From JACDAN01 sp963847235 (GTDB taxonomy: Bacteria > Actinomycetota > Thermoleophilia > Gaiellales > Gaiellaceae), in NCBI GenBank assembly GCA_963847235.1, contig CAWJYU010000025.1:26123-90122 (forward strand): a DNA stretch of 64,000 bases, written 5' to 3'. Position numbers and translations under genes: made by a program. A model generated the notes under the pieces. That model was not told the DNA's origin and searched no databases. It saw nothing but the letters and a program-made list of their open reading frames with translations. Positions 9,363-18,527 of the stretch are shown here, one piece after another. Each line of letters opens with the position of its first letter. Positions within the stretch are counted from its first letter, which is position 1.

Positions 9363-9456
9363 AAGTAACACAGTGTCACTTGCCCCGCCCCGCCGCGCGA
9401 CCCCGCCCCAGGAGCCAAAGCGAGGGGCCGATGCGGGCTAGTAACACTCTGTTACT
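9363..9456. repeat. Paired AGTAACA..TGTTACT palindromes, locus A
   Basis: Two palindromes, AAGTAACACAGTGTCACTT (9363-9381, one mismatch) and AGTAACACTCTGTTACT (9440-9456), have centres 76 bp apart. Related pairs occur at 55469 and 59523. The second palindrome lies inside the first codons of livM and is read as SNTLLL there. Confidence 0.65.
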
Positions 9457-10543
9457 TGCCCGTGGGGTTCGCGTGGCCGGCGTCGTTGCCTTCGTCGTCG
9501 CGATCGCGATCCTGCCTCGGTTCCTCAGCGACTTCCGCGCCTCCGAGTTCGCGCGCGTGGGGATCTTCTTCATCGCCCTGGCCGGGCTGCAGATCCTCAC
9601 CGGCTACACCGGACAGATCTCTCTCGGCCACGGCGCGTTCATGGCGGTCGGGGGCTACGTCAGCGCTCTGCTGATCCTGGGCAGGCCCGGCCTGGAGGCG
9701 TCGCGGCTCGAGGCTCCGAGCTGGCTCCCCGTCGGCGACGGGATGCAGGACGTCTGGACGATCCCGATCGCTGCACTGGTCGCCGGGATCGTCGGCTTCC
9801 TGCTCGGCCTCCCGGCCCTCAGGCTCCGGGGCCTCTACCTCGCCCTCGCCACCTTCGCCTTCGCCGTCTCGATGCCGCTGATCCTGCGTGAGCCGGAGAC
9901 CCTGACCGGTGGGTCGAACGGGCTCAACCTCTTCGGGACGACGGAGGACAGGCTGACCGGGGCGATCGACAACAGCGTCCACATCCCGGTGATCGACAAG
10001 GACCTCACCTTCAACGACTGGACCTACTACCTCGCGTGGACCGTGGGGCTGATCGGGCTGGCCGTCGCCTGGCTCATCCTCCGAGGCCGCCCGGGCCGTG
10101 CGTTCCGCGCGATCCGGGACAGCGAGGTCGCAGCGGCCTCTTCCGGGGTCAGCCTCGCCTCCTACAAGACGCTCGCATTCGCGATCAGCGCCGCCTACGC
10201 GGGAGCTGCCGGCGCGCTCCTGACGATCGTCTCGACCATCGTCAGTCCCGGGAGCTTCCCCGTGTTCCTGTCGATCCAGCTCTTGATCGGCGTCGTCGTC
10301 GCCGGGCTCGGCTCGCTCCTCGGCCTGATCCTCGGCGCGCTGTTCGTCTACTACCTCCCGGTCGGGATCCAGGAGCTCGCCGAGGTCGGCTCGCTGCCCG
10401 ACGGCCTGCAGGACGCCGCCAAGTCTCCAGGCATGCCGTCGGTCATCTACGGCGTCGTCCTGATCGTCGTCATGTTCCTGCTGCCGCGCGGTGCGGCGAG
10501 CTACCTGTCGAGGCTTTCGTTGCCGCTAACAAAGCGGTTGTAG
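9431..10543 (+). CDS. livM: Branched-chain amino acid ABC transporter permease LivM
   Basis: A 370-aa permease of the LivM family with about 9-10 hydrophobic segments. Typical motifs are GLQILTGYTGQISLGHGAFMAVGGY, LPALRLRGLYLALATFAFA and GRAFRAIRDSEVAAASSGVSLASYKTLAFAISA. The ATG at 9431 gives an N-terminus (MRASNTLLLARG) encoded partly by the second palindrome of the repeat element. A later start could have been used before the repeat arrived. It works with LivH as the transmembrane pore. Confidence 0.9.
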   Translation: MRASNTLLLARGVRVAGVVAFVVAIAILPRFLSDFRASEFARVGIFFIALAGLQILTGYTGQISLGHGAFMAVGGYVSALLILGRPGLEASRLEAPSWLPVGDGMQDVWTIPIAALVAGIVGFLLGLPALRLRGLYLALATFAFAVSMPLILREPETLTGGSNGLNLFGTTEDRLTGAIDNSVHIPVIDKDLTFNDWTYYLAWTVGLIGLAVAWLILRGRPGRAFRAIRDSEVAAASSGVSLASYKTLAFAISAAYAGAAGALLTIVSTIVSPGSFPVFLSIQLLIGVVVAGLGSLLGLILGALFVYYLPVGIQELAEVGSLPDGLQDAAKSPGMPSVIYGVVLIVVMFLLPRGAASYLSRLSLPLTKRL

Positions 10544-10561
10544 CATCGTCTCCGAACGGGG

Positions 10562-11800
10562 ATGCGGAGGACATCCATTCTGATCGGGGTCTTGGCGGCT
10601 GCGTTGGCGGTCGCATTGCCCGCGGCCAACGGCCGCGAGACGGCCGACCCCGGGGTCACCGGGAACTCGATCCTGATCGGGGGCACGACGCCGCTTTCGG
10701 GCGTGGCCTCGGCATACGCCTCGGTCGCCCGCGGCGCGGAGGCGTACTTCAAGTACGTGAACGCGCGCGGAGGCGTGAACGGACGGCGGATCAACTACAA
10801 GTACCTCGACGACGGCTACAACCCGTCCACGACCGTCCAGCAGACGCGCCAGCTCGTCCAGCAGGACCGCGTCTTCGCGATCTTCAACAGCCTCGGCACG
10901 GAGCACAACCTCGCGATCCGCGACTACCTGAACTCCGTCCGGGTCCCGCAGATCTTCGCGGCCACCGGCGCCCGCACCTTCGGCACCTCCTACCGCACGT
11001 ACCCGTGGACGATCGGCTACCAGCCGAGCTACTACGGCGAGTCGATCATCTACGGCCGCTGGATCCAGAGGAACCGGAAGAACGCCCGGATCGCGGTCAT
11101 CTACCAGAACGACGACTACGGCAAGGAGCTCCTCAACGGGCTCCGGAAGGGCCTCGGCCCGATGGCGCGGCGGATCGTCGCGACACAGGGCTACGAGGTC
11201 ACGGCGACGGACGTGCAGTCCCAGGTCGCGCGCCTGAAGACGTCGAACGCGAACACGTTCCTGGTCTTCGGGACGCCGCGCTACGCGATTCAGTCGTTCA
11301 TCTACGCGAACCGGCTCGGCTGGAAGCCGCTCATGTTCGTGAACTCGGTCTCCAGCGCGTCGAACATCATGGAGATCGCCTCCGACGCCGGGCACAACCC
11401 GCGCGTGCGCGGCGCGATCTCGATCCAGTTCCTGAAGGACCCGACGGACTCGACGCGGTGGGCCGGCGATCCGGGGATGAGGCTCTACAAGCAGATCATG
11501 AAGAAGTACCTGCCGCGCGGGAACGCGAACGACGTCTTCCACGTCTACTCGATGGCGGCGGCGCACAGCTTCGTCGAGGCGCTGCGGAAGGCCGGACGGA
11601 ATCCGACCCGTGCCGGCGTCATGGCGCAGCTCGCCAAGCTGAGCTCGAAGAACCCGTTCACGATCCCGGGCGTCGCGATCAAGACCGGTCGCGTCGACCG
11701 CTTCCCGATCGAGCAGGTGCAGCTCACCCGCTGGTCGGTGAACCGCAGGGGCGACGGCCGCTGGGTGCGGTTCGGCCCCTTGCAGCGAACTCCCGGTTAA
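10562..11800 (+). CDS. livK: Branched-chain amino acid ABC transporter substrate-binding protein
   Basis: A 412-aa periplasmic-binding-protein-like (Leu/Ile/Val-binding, type I fold) protein. It has an N-terminal signal peptide (about 1-24, ending PAANG) but no lipobox Cys, so it is secreted or held by its hydrophobic N-terminus. The mature start SILIGGTTPLSG is the family's first strand. RGAEAYFKYVNARGGVNGRRI and KYLDDGYNPSTTVQQTRQLV follow. It is the likely ligand receptor for Liv transporter 1; the ligand cannot be told from sequence. TAGCAT overlaps the livM stop and might add a promoter. The gene ends 3 bp before the second copy of the 164-bp repeat. Confidence 0.88.
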   Translation: MRRTSILIGVLAAALAVALPAANGRETADPGVTGNSILIGGTTPLSGVASAYASVARGAEAYFKYVNARGGVNGRRINYKYLDDGYNPSTTVQQTRQLVQQDRVFAIFNSLGTEHNLAIRDYLNSVRVPQIFAATGARTFGTSYRTYPWTIGYQPSYYGESIIYGRWIQRNRKNARIAVIYQNDDYGKELLNGLRKGLGPMARRIVATQGYEVTATDVQSQVARLKTSNANTFLVFGTPRYAIQSFIYANRLGWKPLMFVNSVSSASNIMEIASDAGHNPRVRGAISIQFLKDPTDSTRWAGDPGMRLYKQIMKKYLPRGNANDVFHVYSMAAAHSFVEALRKAGRNPTRAGVMAQLAKLSSKNPFTIPGVAIKTGRVDRFPIEQVQLTRWSVNRRGDGRWVRFGPLQRTPG

Positions 11801-11802
11801 CG

Positions 11803-11966
11803 AGTGCCCCTCCAGGCGATCCACGCCGGCTTCTGGCCCGCGATCACGCGGCGCCAGAGCGCACCCTCCTCCTCACCAAGGCTGACAAGCCTTGGCTCGT
11901 CGGAGTGCGCACTCTGGCTTGGTGCTCGCGACCCAGAAGCGGGGCAGGACCACCTGAAGGGGCACT
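11803..11966. repeat. 164-bp hairpin-forming repeat, copy 2
   Basis: The same length as copy 1, with roughly 16 differences. Several changes keep or improve pairing: the inner stem is CCAAGGCT/AGCCTTGG here, and a second stem reads GCTTCTGG/CCAGAAGC. No target-site duplication is evident. It lies between livK and fbiC, and its last base is the first base of the fbiC -10 box. Confidence 0.7.
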
Positions 11967-11977
11967 AGGCTCAGCCC
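11966..11977 (+). promoter_or_regulatory. Leaderless promoter of fbiC
   Basis: TAGGCT (11966-11971) is followed by exactly 6 nt and the GTG at 11978, so transcription and translation would begin together. Confidence 0.5.
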
Positions 11978-14321
11978 GTGGCGGCGCGGGCACTCCTCGA
12001 AGCTTCGACGGACGAGCTCTGCGGAGAGGCGCGGGCCCTCCGACGCGGGACGCTCGTCACCTACTCGCCGAAGGTCTTCATCCCGCTGACAAAGCTCTGC
12101 CGGGACGTCTGCCACTACTGCACCTTCGCCCGGCCGCCGAGGCGCGGCGAGCGCGCGTACATGTCGGAGGAGGAGGTGCTCGAGGTCGCGCGGGCAGGCG
12201 CGGAGGCCGGCTGCCGCGAGGCGCTCTTCACGCTCGGCGACAAGCCTGAGCTGCGCTACCGGGCTGCGCGCGACGAGCTTGCCGAGCTCGGCTGCGAGAC
12301 GACGCTGGAGTACCTCGCGCGCTGCGCGCGGCTCGTCATGGAGGAGACCGGGCTCCTGCCGCACCTCAACCCCGGCGTGATGTCGCGAGAGGACCTGGCG
12401 GCGCTGCGCGAGGTCTCCGTCTCGATGGGACTGATGCTGGAGACCGGGTCCGAGCGGCTCTCCGGACGGGGGATGCCGCACTTCGGCTCGCCGGACAAGC
12501 TGCCCGCGCGCCGGCTCGAGACGATCGCCCTCGCCGGCGAGCTGGCGATCCCGTTCACGACCGGCGTCCTGATCGGCATCGGCGAGACGCGGCAGGAACG
12601 GCTCGAGGCGCTGGAGGCGATCGCCGCGCTGGCCCACCGGTACGGCCACGTCCAGGAGGTGATCGTCCAGAACTTCCGCGCCAAGCCGGGGACGAAGATG
12701 GCCGACCATCCGGAGCCGCCGCTCGACGAGCTGCTGTGGACCGCCGCCGCCGCGCGGCTGGTCCTGCCGGAGAGCGTCCATGTCCAGTGCCCGCCGAACC
12801 TGAGCTACGACGACTTCCCGCGCCTCCTCGACGCCGGCATCGACGACTGGGGCGGGATCTCCCCGGTCACCGTCGACCATGTGAACCCGGAAGCGCCGTG
12901 GCCGGAGATCGAGCGCCTCCGCGAGGCGACCGAGGGTGCGGGGATGACGCTCGTTCCCCGGCTCGCCGTCTACCCCGAGCTCGTCTCCGGCCGGTGGATC
13001 GATCCCCTGGTGATGCCGGCGGTCCTCCGCGCCTCGGACGGCGAGGGGTTCGCGCGTGACGACCGCTGGGCCGCGGGCACCCACGCGCCGATCCCGTTCA
13101 CGACCCCGAGACGCACTTCCGATCGACTCGAGAGACGAGCTCGGCGAGGAGGAGATCGTCCGGCTCTTCGCCGCCCGCGGAGCGGAGCTCCACCGGGTGC
13201 TCGCCGCCGCCGACGGGCTCCGCCGGGAGGTCAACGGCGAGACGGTCACCTACGTGGTGACGAGGAACGTCAACTACACGAACGTCTGCTACTTCCGCTG
13301 CGGCTTCTGCGCGTTCTCGAAGGGACGGCTCGCAGCAAACCTGCGCGGGAAGCCGTACCTCGTCCCGCTGGACGAGATCGTCCGCCGGGCGCACGAGGCG
13401 TGGGACCGCGGCGCCGTCGAGATCTGCCTCCAGGGCGGGATCCACCCGGGCTTCACGGGCCAGACCTATCTCGACATCTGCCGCGCGATCAAGGCCGAGC
13501 TACCCGACCTGCACGTCCACGCCTTCTCGGCGCTCGAGATCTGGCAGGGCGCCGCCACGCTCGGGCTCGCGCTGGACGAGTACCTGGGCGCGCTGCGCGA
13601 CGTCGGCCTGGCGTCGCTTCCCGGGACCGCGGCCGAGGTGCTCGACGACGAGGTCCGCCGGATCATCTGCCCGGACAAGGTCACGACCGGCCAGTGGCTC
13701 CGCGTCCACGACACGGCGCATCGCGTCGGCCTTCGCTCCACGACGACGATCATGTTCGGCCACGTCGACGGACCCCTGAACTGGGCGCGGCACCTGATCG
13801 AGCTTCGCGAGCAGCAGCGGCGGACCGGCGGCTTCACCGAGTTCGTGCCGCTCCCGTTCGTGCACATGGAGGCGCCCATGTATCTGCGGGGCGAGGCGCG
13901 CCCGGGCCCGACCTTCCGCGAGGCCCTGCTCGTGCACGCCGTCGGGCGGCTCGCGCTCCATCCCTGGATCACGAACGTCCAGGCGTCCTGGGTGAAGCTC
14001 GGCGTCGAGGGCGCGCAGGCCGTGCTCCGCGCGGGCGCGAACGACCTCGGCGGGACGCTGATGAACGAGTCGATCTCGCGCGCCGCGGGCGCCGACCACG
14101 GCCAGGAGTTCCCGCCGGAGGCGATGGAGGACGCGATCCGCGCGATCGGCCGGACGCCGCGGCAGCGGACGACGCTCTACGGCGAGCCGGCGCCCGACCG
14201 CATCGCCGCGTCCTTCGGCGCGCCGCCGCTGGACGAGCCCCTGAACCCGCCGGCAAGCGAGGCGGGACTGAAGCCGCTGCCGGTCCTCGACCGGCCGGGA
14301 CTGCAGGTGCTCAGCGCCTGA
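11978..14321 (+). CDS. fbiC: FO synthase FbiC (CofG-CofH fusion); probable frame error near 13110
   Basis: Two radical-SAM halves make the deazaflavin FO, the precursor of coenzyme F420, from tyrosine and 5-amino-6-ribitylaminouracil. The CofG half (from 11978) has the cluster motif CRDVCHYC. The CofH half (to 14321) has CYFRCGFC within RNVNYTNVCYFRCGFCAF. The two halves lie in frames differing by +1. One extra C in the CCCC run near 13110 explains the switch, and removing it gives a continuous protein of about 780 aa, the usual size of actinobacterial FbiC. Separate cofG and cofH genes are possible if the frame change is real, but no good start for a separate cofH is seen. The PPOX protein at 753 may use the product. 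Confidence 0.88.
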
Positions 14322-14348
14322 TCGCCTTGTGCAGCCTGACCTCCGCGG

Positions 14349-14756
14349 TCAGTCGTCCGGCCAGCCGAACCCCTCCGGCACTCCGCGCCCATCGCCCGGG
14401 CCGGTGTTCGGCGCGCCGATCTTCAGGAAGATCGCGTCCTCGTCGCCGACTGCCCGCAGCGCGCGCGGCACCTCGGGCGGGACGCGGATCGCCGTCCACG
14501 GCTCCAGCTCGACGAGCTCGTTGTCGCCGAGCAGCGCCTGCGCCCGGCCCGACACGAGCACGTAGACCTCCTCCTGCTGGTTGTGCGTGTGGCCCTCGAT
14601 CGAGAACCCCGGGCTGTAGCGGGCGAAGGTCACACCGGCGTGCTGCATCCCGAGCGGATTGCGCATGAACCTGACCTCGTAGTCGGCCGGGTCGTGCCCG
14701 AGGTTCTCCGCCTGGTCGGGGACGTCCGCCACCTTCACGATCGTGTACTCGGCCAT
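14349..14756 (-). CDS. Cupin-domain protein
   Basis: A 135-aa single-domain cupin. Motif 1 reads GFSIEGHTHNQQEEVYVLVSG (two His and a Glu as probable metal ligands), and motif 2 is the segment around LEPWTAIRVPPEVPRALRAV, where the usual metal His is replaced. The function is unknown; such proteins bind small molecules or act as isomerases or dioxygenases. The ATG at 14756 is preceded by AGGAGTG at good spacing, one of the clearer Shine-Dalgarno sites here. It converges with fbiC and diverges from the leuS leader. Confidence 0.78.
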   Translation of the reverse strand: MAEYTIVKVADVPDQAENLGHDPADYEVRFMRNPLGMQHAGVTFARYSPGFSIEGHTHNQQEEVYVLVSGRAQALLGDNELVELEPWTAIRVPPEVPRALRAVGDEDAIFLKIGAPNTGPGDGRGVPEGFGWPDD

Positions 14757-14797
14757 GCGTCACTCCTTTCGAGGTTTCGAGCAGCGGTGCTCGGTGG

Positions 14798-14897
14798 TAT
14801 CGTCATCCGTGATGACGCAGCTTCTCGAGTAGTGCAGGAGGCAAACGCGGCCCGGCCGCGGTAGCTTCCCACGGCCTCTCCATCGAGAGGCTTTTTT
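14798..14897 (+). promoter_or_regulatory. leuS leader: short Leu-Leu peptide plus intrinsic terminator (attenuator)
   Basis: TATCGT (14798-14803) is a -10 box. A GTG at 14809 and an ATG at 14812 open a frame reading MTQLLE and stopping at 14832, with adjacent Leu codons CTT and CTC. A G/C hairpin follows. Then GCCTCTC (14874-14880) pairs with GAGAGGC (14885-14891) across a CATC loop, followed by six T. GAGGC near 14838 can pair with GCCTC of the terminator as an antiterminator. Stalling at the Leu codons would favour read-through into leuS. Confidence 0.6.
14874..14897 (+). terminator. Intrinsic terminator in leuS leader
   Basis: A 7-bp perfect stem, 4-nt loop and T6 tract, 88 bp upstream of the leuS start. 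Two further hairpins (GTCCGCC/GGCGGAC and GGGGAACC/GGTTCCCC) lie between it and the leuS ribosome-binding site. Confidence 0.75.
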
Positions 14898-14985
14898 GTA
14901 CCCGGACGCAGAGTGTCCTGTCCGCCGGAGGCGGACCGGTGGAGGGGTCTGGGGAACCGGGAGGTTCCCCAGGCGGGAGGGAAAA

Positions 14986-17373
14986 TTGGAGCGATACGAC
15001 CCACAACAGATCGAACCGAAGTGGCAGCAGGTCTGGGAGGACGCCAAGGCCTTCGAGACGCCGAATCCTGCGCCGGACGAGCTGGACGACGAGCGCCACT
15101 GGTACCAGCTCGAGATGCTGCCCTACCCGTCGGGGACGCTCCACATGGGCCACGTCCTGAACTACACGATGGGCGACGTCGTGACGCACCTCCGCCGACG
15201 GAACGGCTGGAAGGTGATGCGCCCGATGGGCTTCGACTCGTTCGGCCTGCCGGCCGAGAACGCGGCGATCAACGAAGGCGGCCACCCGCGGGAGATCACG
15301 GAGCGGAACATCGCTGCGATCCGGGCCCAGATGCGGCGCCTGGGCCTGGTGATCGACTGGACGCGCGAGATCTCCGCGCACGAGGTCGACTTCTACAAGT
15401 GGACGCAATGGTTGTTCCTCAAGTTCTTCGAGCGCGGGCTGGCCTACCGCGCCGCCGCGCCGGTCAACTGGTGCCCGAACGACCAGACCGTGGTCGCGCA
15501 CGAGTACGTCGTCGACGGACGCTGCGACCGCTGCGGGGCCTTGGTCGAGGCGCGGAACCTGGAGCAGTGGTTCTTCAAGATCACGGCGTACGCCGACGAG
15601 CTGCTCGAGTACGACCTGCCGGAGTGGGGACACTGGCCCGAGCGGACGAAGACCATCCAGCGCAACTGGATCGGCCGGTCCGAGGGCGCCGAGGTCCTGT
15701 TCCGGATCGAGGAGCTGGACACCGACCTGGCCGTCTTCACGACCCGGCCGGACACGCTTTTCGGCGCCACCTTCTTCGTCCTGGCGCCCGAGCACCCGCT
15801 GGTCGATCGCATCGCGAACGACGCCGTGGAGGACTACGTCAAGCGGACAGCAGCCCGGCGGGGCGAGGCGCGCGCCGCGGAGGAGGTCAAGACCGGCGTC
15901 TTCACCGGCCACTACGTGACCAACCCCGTGAACGGCGAGCGGCTACCCGTCTGGGTCGCCGACTACGTGCTGATGGAGTACGGGACCGGCGCGATCATGG
16001 CCGTGCCGGCCCACGACGAGCGCGATCGCGAGTTCGCCGAGACCTTCGCACTGCCGATCCGGCAGGTGATCGACGAGGAGCAAGGCGTCCTGATCGACTC
16101 CGGCGACTTCACCGGCCTGCCGGTCGAGGAGGGGAAGCGGAAGATCGTCGAGTGGCTGAGCGAGCAGGGCAAGGCGAAGCCGGCGGTCAGCTACCGGCTC
16201 CGCGACTGGAGCTTCTCCCGCCAGCGCTACTGGGGCGCGCCGATCCCGATCGTCTACTGCGACGACTGCGGGCTCGTTCCCGTTCCGGAGGACGAGCTAC
16301 CCGTGGAGCTCCCCGAGGTGGAGGACTACCGGCCGAAGGGAGTGCCGCCGCTGGCCTCCAACGAGGAGTGGCTCCACGTCCCGTGTCCGAAGTGCGGGAA
16401 GACCGGGCGCCGGGAGGCGGACACGATGGACACGTTCGTCGACTCGTCCTGGTACTACCTGCGCTACGTCGACCCGCGCAACGCCGAGGCACCGTTCGAC
16501 CGGCGCCTCGTCGACTACTGGTGCCCGGTCTCGCAGTACATCGGCGGGATCGACCACGCGACGGGGCACCTGCTCTACTCGAGGTTCTTCGTCCGCGTGC
16601 TGCGCGAGCTGGGGCTGGTCGGCTTCGGCGAGCCGTTCGGGCGCCTCTTCCACCAGGGCTGGCTGCAGATGGGCGGCTCGAAGATGTCCAAGTCGAAGGG
16701 AAACGTGGAGGGCCCGGACCCGCTGGTGGACGTGTACGGGGCGGACGCAGTGCGCACGTACATCCTCTTCATGGGCCCGGCCGATCAGGACATGGAGTGG
16801 ACGGACACGGGCATCGAGGGCGTCGTCCGCTTCCTGAGGCGGCTCTGGCGCGTCGTGCTCGAGGTCGCCGAGCGACCGGTTCCGACGGGTGACGCGGTCG
16901 ACACGCCGCTGGCGCGCAAGGCGCACGCGACGGTGGCGAAGGTCACAGACGACATCGACCGGCGCTTCCAGTTCCACACGCCCATCTCGGCGGTCATGGA
17001 GCTGACGAACGAGCTGGGGCAGGCGCCGGACGATCCCGCTGCGCGCTTCGCAGCCGAGACCGCGGTCTCGCTGATCCAGCCCTACGCGCCGCACATGGCG
17101 GAGGAGCTGTGGGAGCGGCTGGGCCACGAGCGGCTGTGGGAGACGCCGTGGCCGCAGGCCGACCCGGCGCTCCTCGAGCGCGACACCTTCGAGCTGGTCG
17201 TCCAGGTCAACGGTCGGGTGCGCGATCGAATGGAGGTCTCCGCCGACTTGCCCGAGGAGGAGCTGGTCGAGCGCGCCAAGGCGTCGCCGCGGGTTCAGGC
17301 GCATTTGGACGGGACGGAGATCCGGCAGACGATCGTCGTGCCGGGGAAGCTCGTCAACATCGTCACGCGATAG
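14986..17373 (+). CDS. leuS: Leucyl-tRNA synthetase
   Basis: A 795-aa class I synthetase that charges tRNA-Leu with leucine. The HIGH-type motif is PYPSGTLHMGHVLNY near residue 47, the editing (CP1) domain includes the conserved threonine-rich VFTTRPDTLFGATFFVLAPEH, and the KMSKS motif is GGSKMSKSKGN, followed by the anticodon-binding domain. A Zn-type C-x2-C pair (WCPND..CDRCG) and a second (CPKCG) are visible. The TTG at 14986 is chosen because GGAGG ends 5 nt before it and the sequence ERYDPQQIEPKWQ is the usual N-terminus. It is regulated by the upstream leader described separately. The product serves the tRNA-Leu family, one member of which is at 49.8 kb. Confidence 0.96.
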   Translation: MERYDPQQIEPKWQQVWEDAKAFETPNPAPDELDDERHWYQLEMLPYPSGTLHMGHVLNYTMGDVVTHLRRRNGWKVMRPMGFDSFGLPAENAAINEGGHPREITERNIAAIRAQMRRLGLVIDWTREISAHEVDFYKWTQWLFLKFFERGLAYRAAAPVNWCPNDQTVVAHEYVVDGRCDRCGALVEARNLEQWFFKITAYADELLEYDLPEWGHWPERTKTIQRNWIGRSEGAEVLFRIEELDTDLAVFTTRPDTLFGATFFVLAPEHPLVDRIANDAVEDYVKRTAARRGEARAAEEVKTGVFTGHYVTNPVNGERLPVWVADYVLMEYGTGAIMAVPAHDERDREFAETFALPIRQVIDEEQGVLIDSGDFTGLPVEEGKRKIVEWLSEQGKAKPAVSYRLRDWSFSRQRYWGAPIPIVYCDDCGLVPVPEDELPVELPEVEDYRPKGVPPLASNEEWLHVPCPKCGKTGRREADTMDTFVDSSWYYLRYVDPRNAEAPFDRRLVDYWCPVSQYIGGIDHATGHLLYSRFFVRVLRELGLVGFGEPFGRLFHQGWLQMGGSKMSKSKGNVEGPDPLVDVYGADAVRTYILFMGPADQDMEWTDTGIEGVVRFLRRLWRVVLEVAERPVPTGDAVDTPLARKAHATVAKVTDDIDRRFQFHTPISAVMELTNELGQAPDDPAARFAAETAVSLIQPYAPHMAEELWERLGHERLWETPWPQADPALLERDTFELVVQVNGRVRDRMEVSADLPEEELVERAKASPRVQAHLDGTEIRQTIVVPGKLVNIVTR

Positions 17374-17446
17374 GGTTGAGCTCACGTAAAGGGGTAGTCC
17401 TGCGCCCGCCGATAACGATCCCCGGGTCCGAGGACGGAGGCATGGG

Positions 17447-18527
17447 ATGAGGGTTCTGCTGGTAGATGACGATGCAGCGCTGCGGCTGCTGCTTCGAACG
17501 ACGTTCGAGGTCTTCGACATCGACGTCGAAGAGGCCGAAGACGCCGACTCGGCCCGGCGACTGATCTCGGCTGTGTCGCCCGACGTCGTCGTGCTCGACG
17601 TCCGGATGCCGGGCATGGACGGCCTCGAGTTCTGTCGTCACCTGAAGACCGATCCGGCGACCAACGAGATCGGGGTCGTGATGCTCAGCGGGTCCGATGG
17701 CGGCACCGCGACTTCCGCCGAGGAGGCGGGAGCCGACGCAGCCGTCCGCAAGCCATTCAGCCCGCTCCAGCTTCTGGCCGTGGTCGAGCAGCTCGCCGGC
17801 TCCCGGTACGGCATCCCCTTCAGATCGGTTCGCGTCGACGATCCACAGGAGCAGCTTCTGTTGTACGCGCGAGACCTGCGCCACGTCCTCGAGATCGAGA
17901 AGGGCCAGCGCTCCCTCGTCCAGCGCGCCTACCGCGAGACGGTCGCGGCGCTTGCGAGCGCGGTCGAGGCGAAGGACACCGGCACCCGCCAGCACTCTCA
18001 GCGCGTGCAGCTCTACGCGCTGGAGCTCGCGCGGGCCGTCGATCCGGAGCTGCTCGAGGACCCGAGCACGGAGTACGGCTTCCTCCTCCACGACGTCGGC
18101 AAGATCGGGATCCCCGACCGGATCCTCCAGAAGCCCGAGCCGCTGACCACGGCCGAGTCGCGGCTGATGAAGACGCATACGGTCCTCGGCGAGCAGGTGC
18201 TCTCCGGTGTTGCGTTCTTCCATGGCGAGGGCCTGCGGATCGTCCGCTCGCATCACGAGCGCTGGGACGGCGACGGCTACCCCGACGGACTGGCCGGAAC
18301 GGACATCCCGCTGGCGGCGCGCGTCTTCGCCGTCGCGGACGCGCTGGACGCGATCACGAGCAACCGGCCGTACCGGCGAGCGCGGCGCTGGGTCGATGCC
18401 GGTCGCGAGTTCGTCCAGCAGTCGGGCAAGCAGTTCGATCCCGACGTCGTCAGCGCGTTCGTCGCGCACGAGGCCCGTCTTCGCGGCCATCCGCGAAGAG
18501 CTCGAGTCCGGCTCCAACTCCCGCTAG
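17447..18527 (+). CDS. Response regulator with HD-GYP domain; probable frame error near 18472
   Basis: A receiver domain (1-120) with acidic pocket D7-D9, phospho-acceptor D51 (VVVLDVRMPG) and Lys in KPF is fused to an HD-GYP phosphodiesterase domain. The latter shows HSQRV, HDVGKIGIPDRIL and HHERWDGDGYPDGL, the motifs of enzymes that hydrolyse cyclic di-GMP. Near 18472 the frame shifts: reading GAGGCCCG as GAGCCCG restores the family ending FAAIREEL and a stop at 18527, about 359 aa in all. No sensor kinase is adjacent. The start ATG follows GGAGG and another in-frame ATG at 17441. The stop overlaps that of the convergent DUF4349 gene by four bases. Confidence 0.87.

Noticed and set aside
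8441..9418. Minus-strand frame of 325 codons opposite livH
   Set aside because: Antisense shadow; composition dominated by Arg, Asp, Glu and His with no domain, against a clear permease on the plus strand.
9355..9441. 28-codon ORF overlapping the livH stop (ATGA)
   Set aside because: It consists of the palindrome and spacer of the repeat element, with Pro/Arg-rich translation; no sign of a real peptide.
13056..14321. Separate cofH gene starting at 13056
   Set aside because: The start would lie inside cofG coding sequence and the first 25 residues are out-of-frame cofG. A single extra C explains the data better as one fbiC gene.
14760..14990. T-box riboswitch upstream of leuS
   Set aside because: GGTGGTATCG resembles part of a T-box sequence but lies before the leader peptide rather than next to the terminator, and no specifier stem is seen. 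The leader-peptide model fits better.
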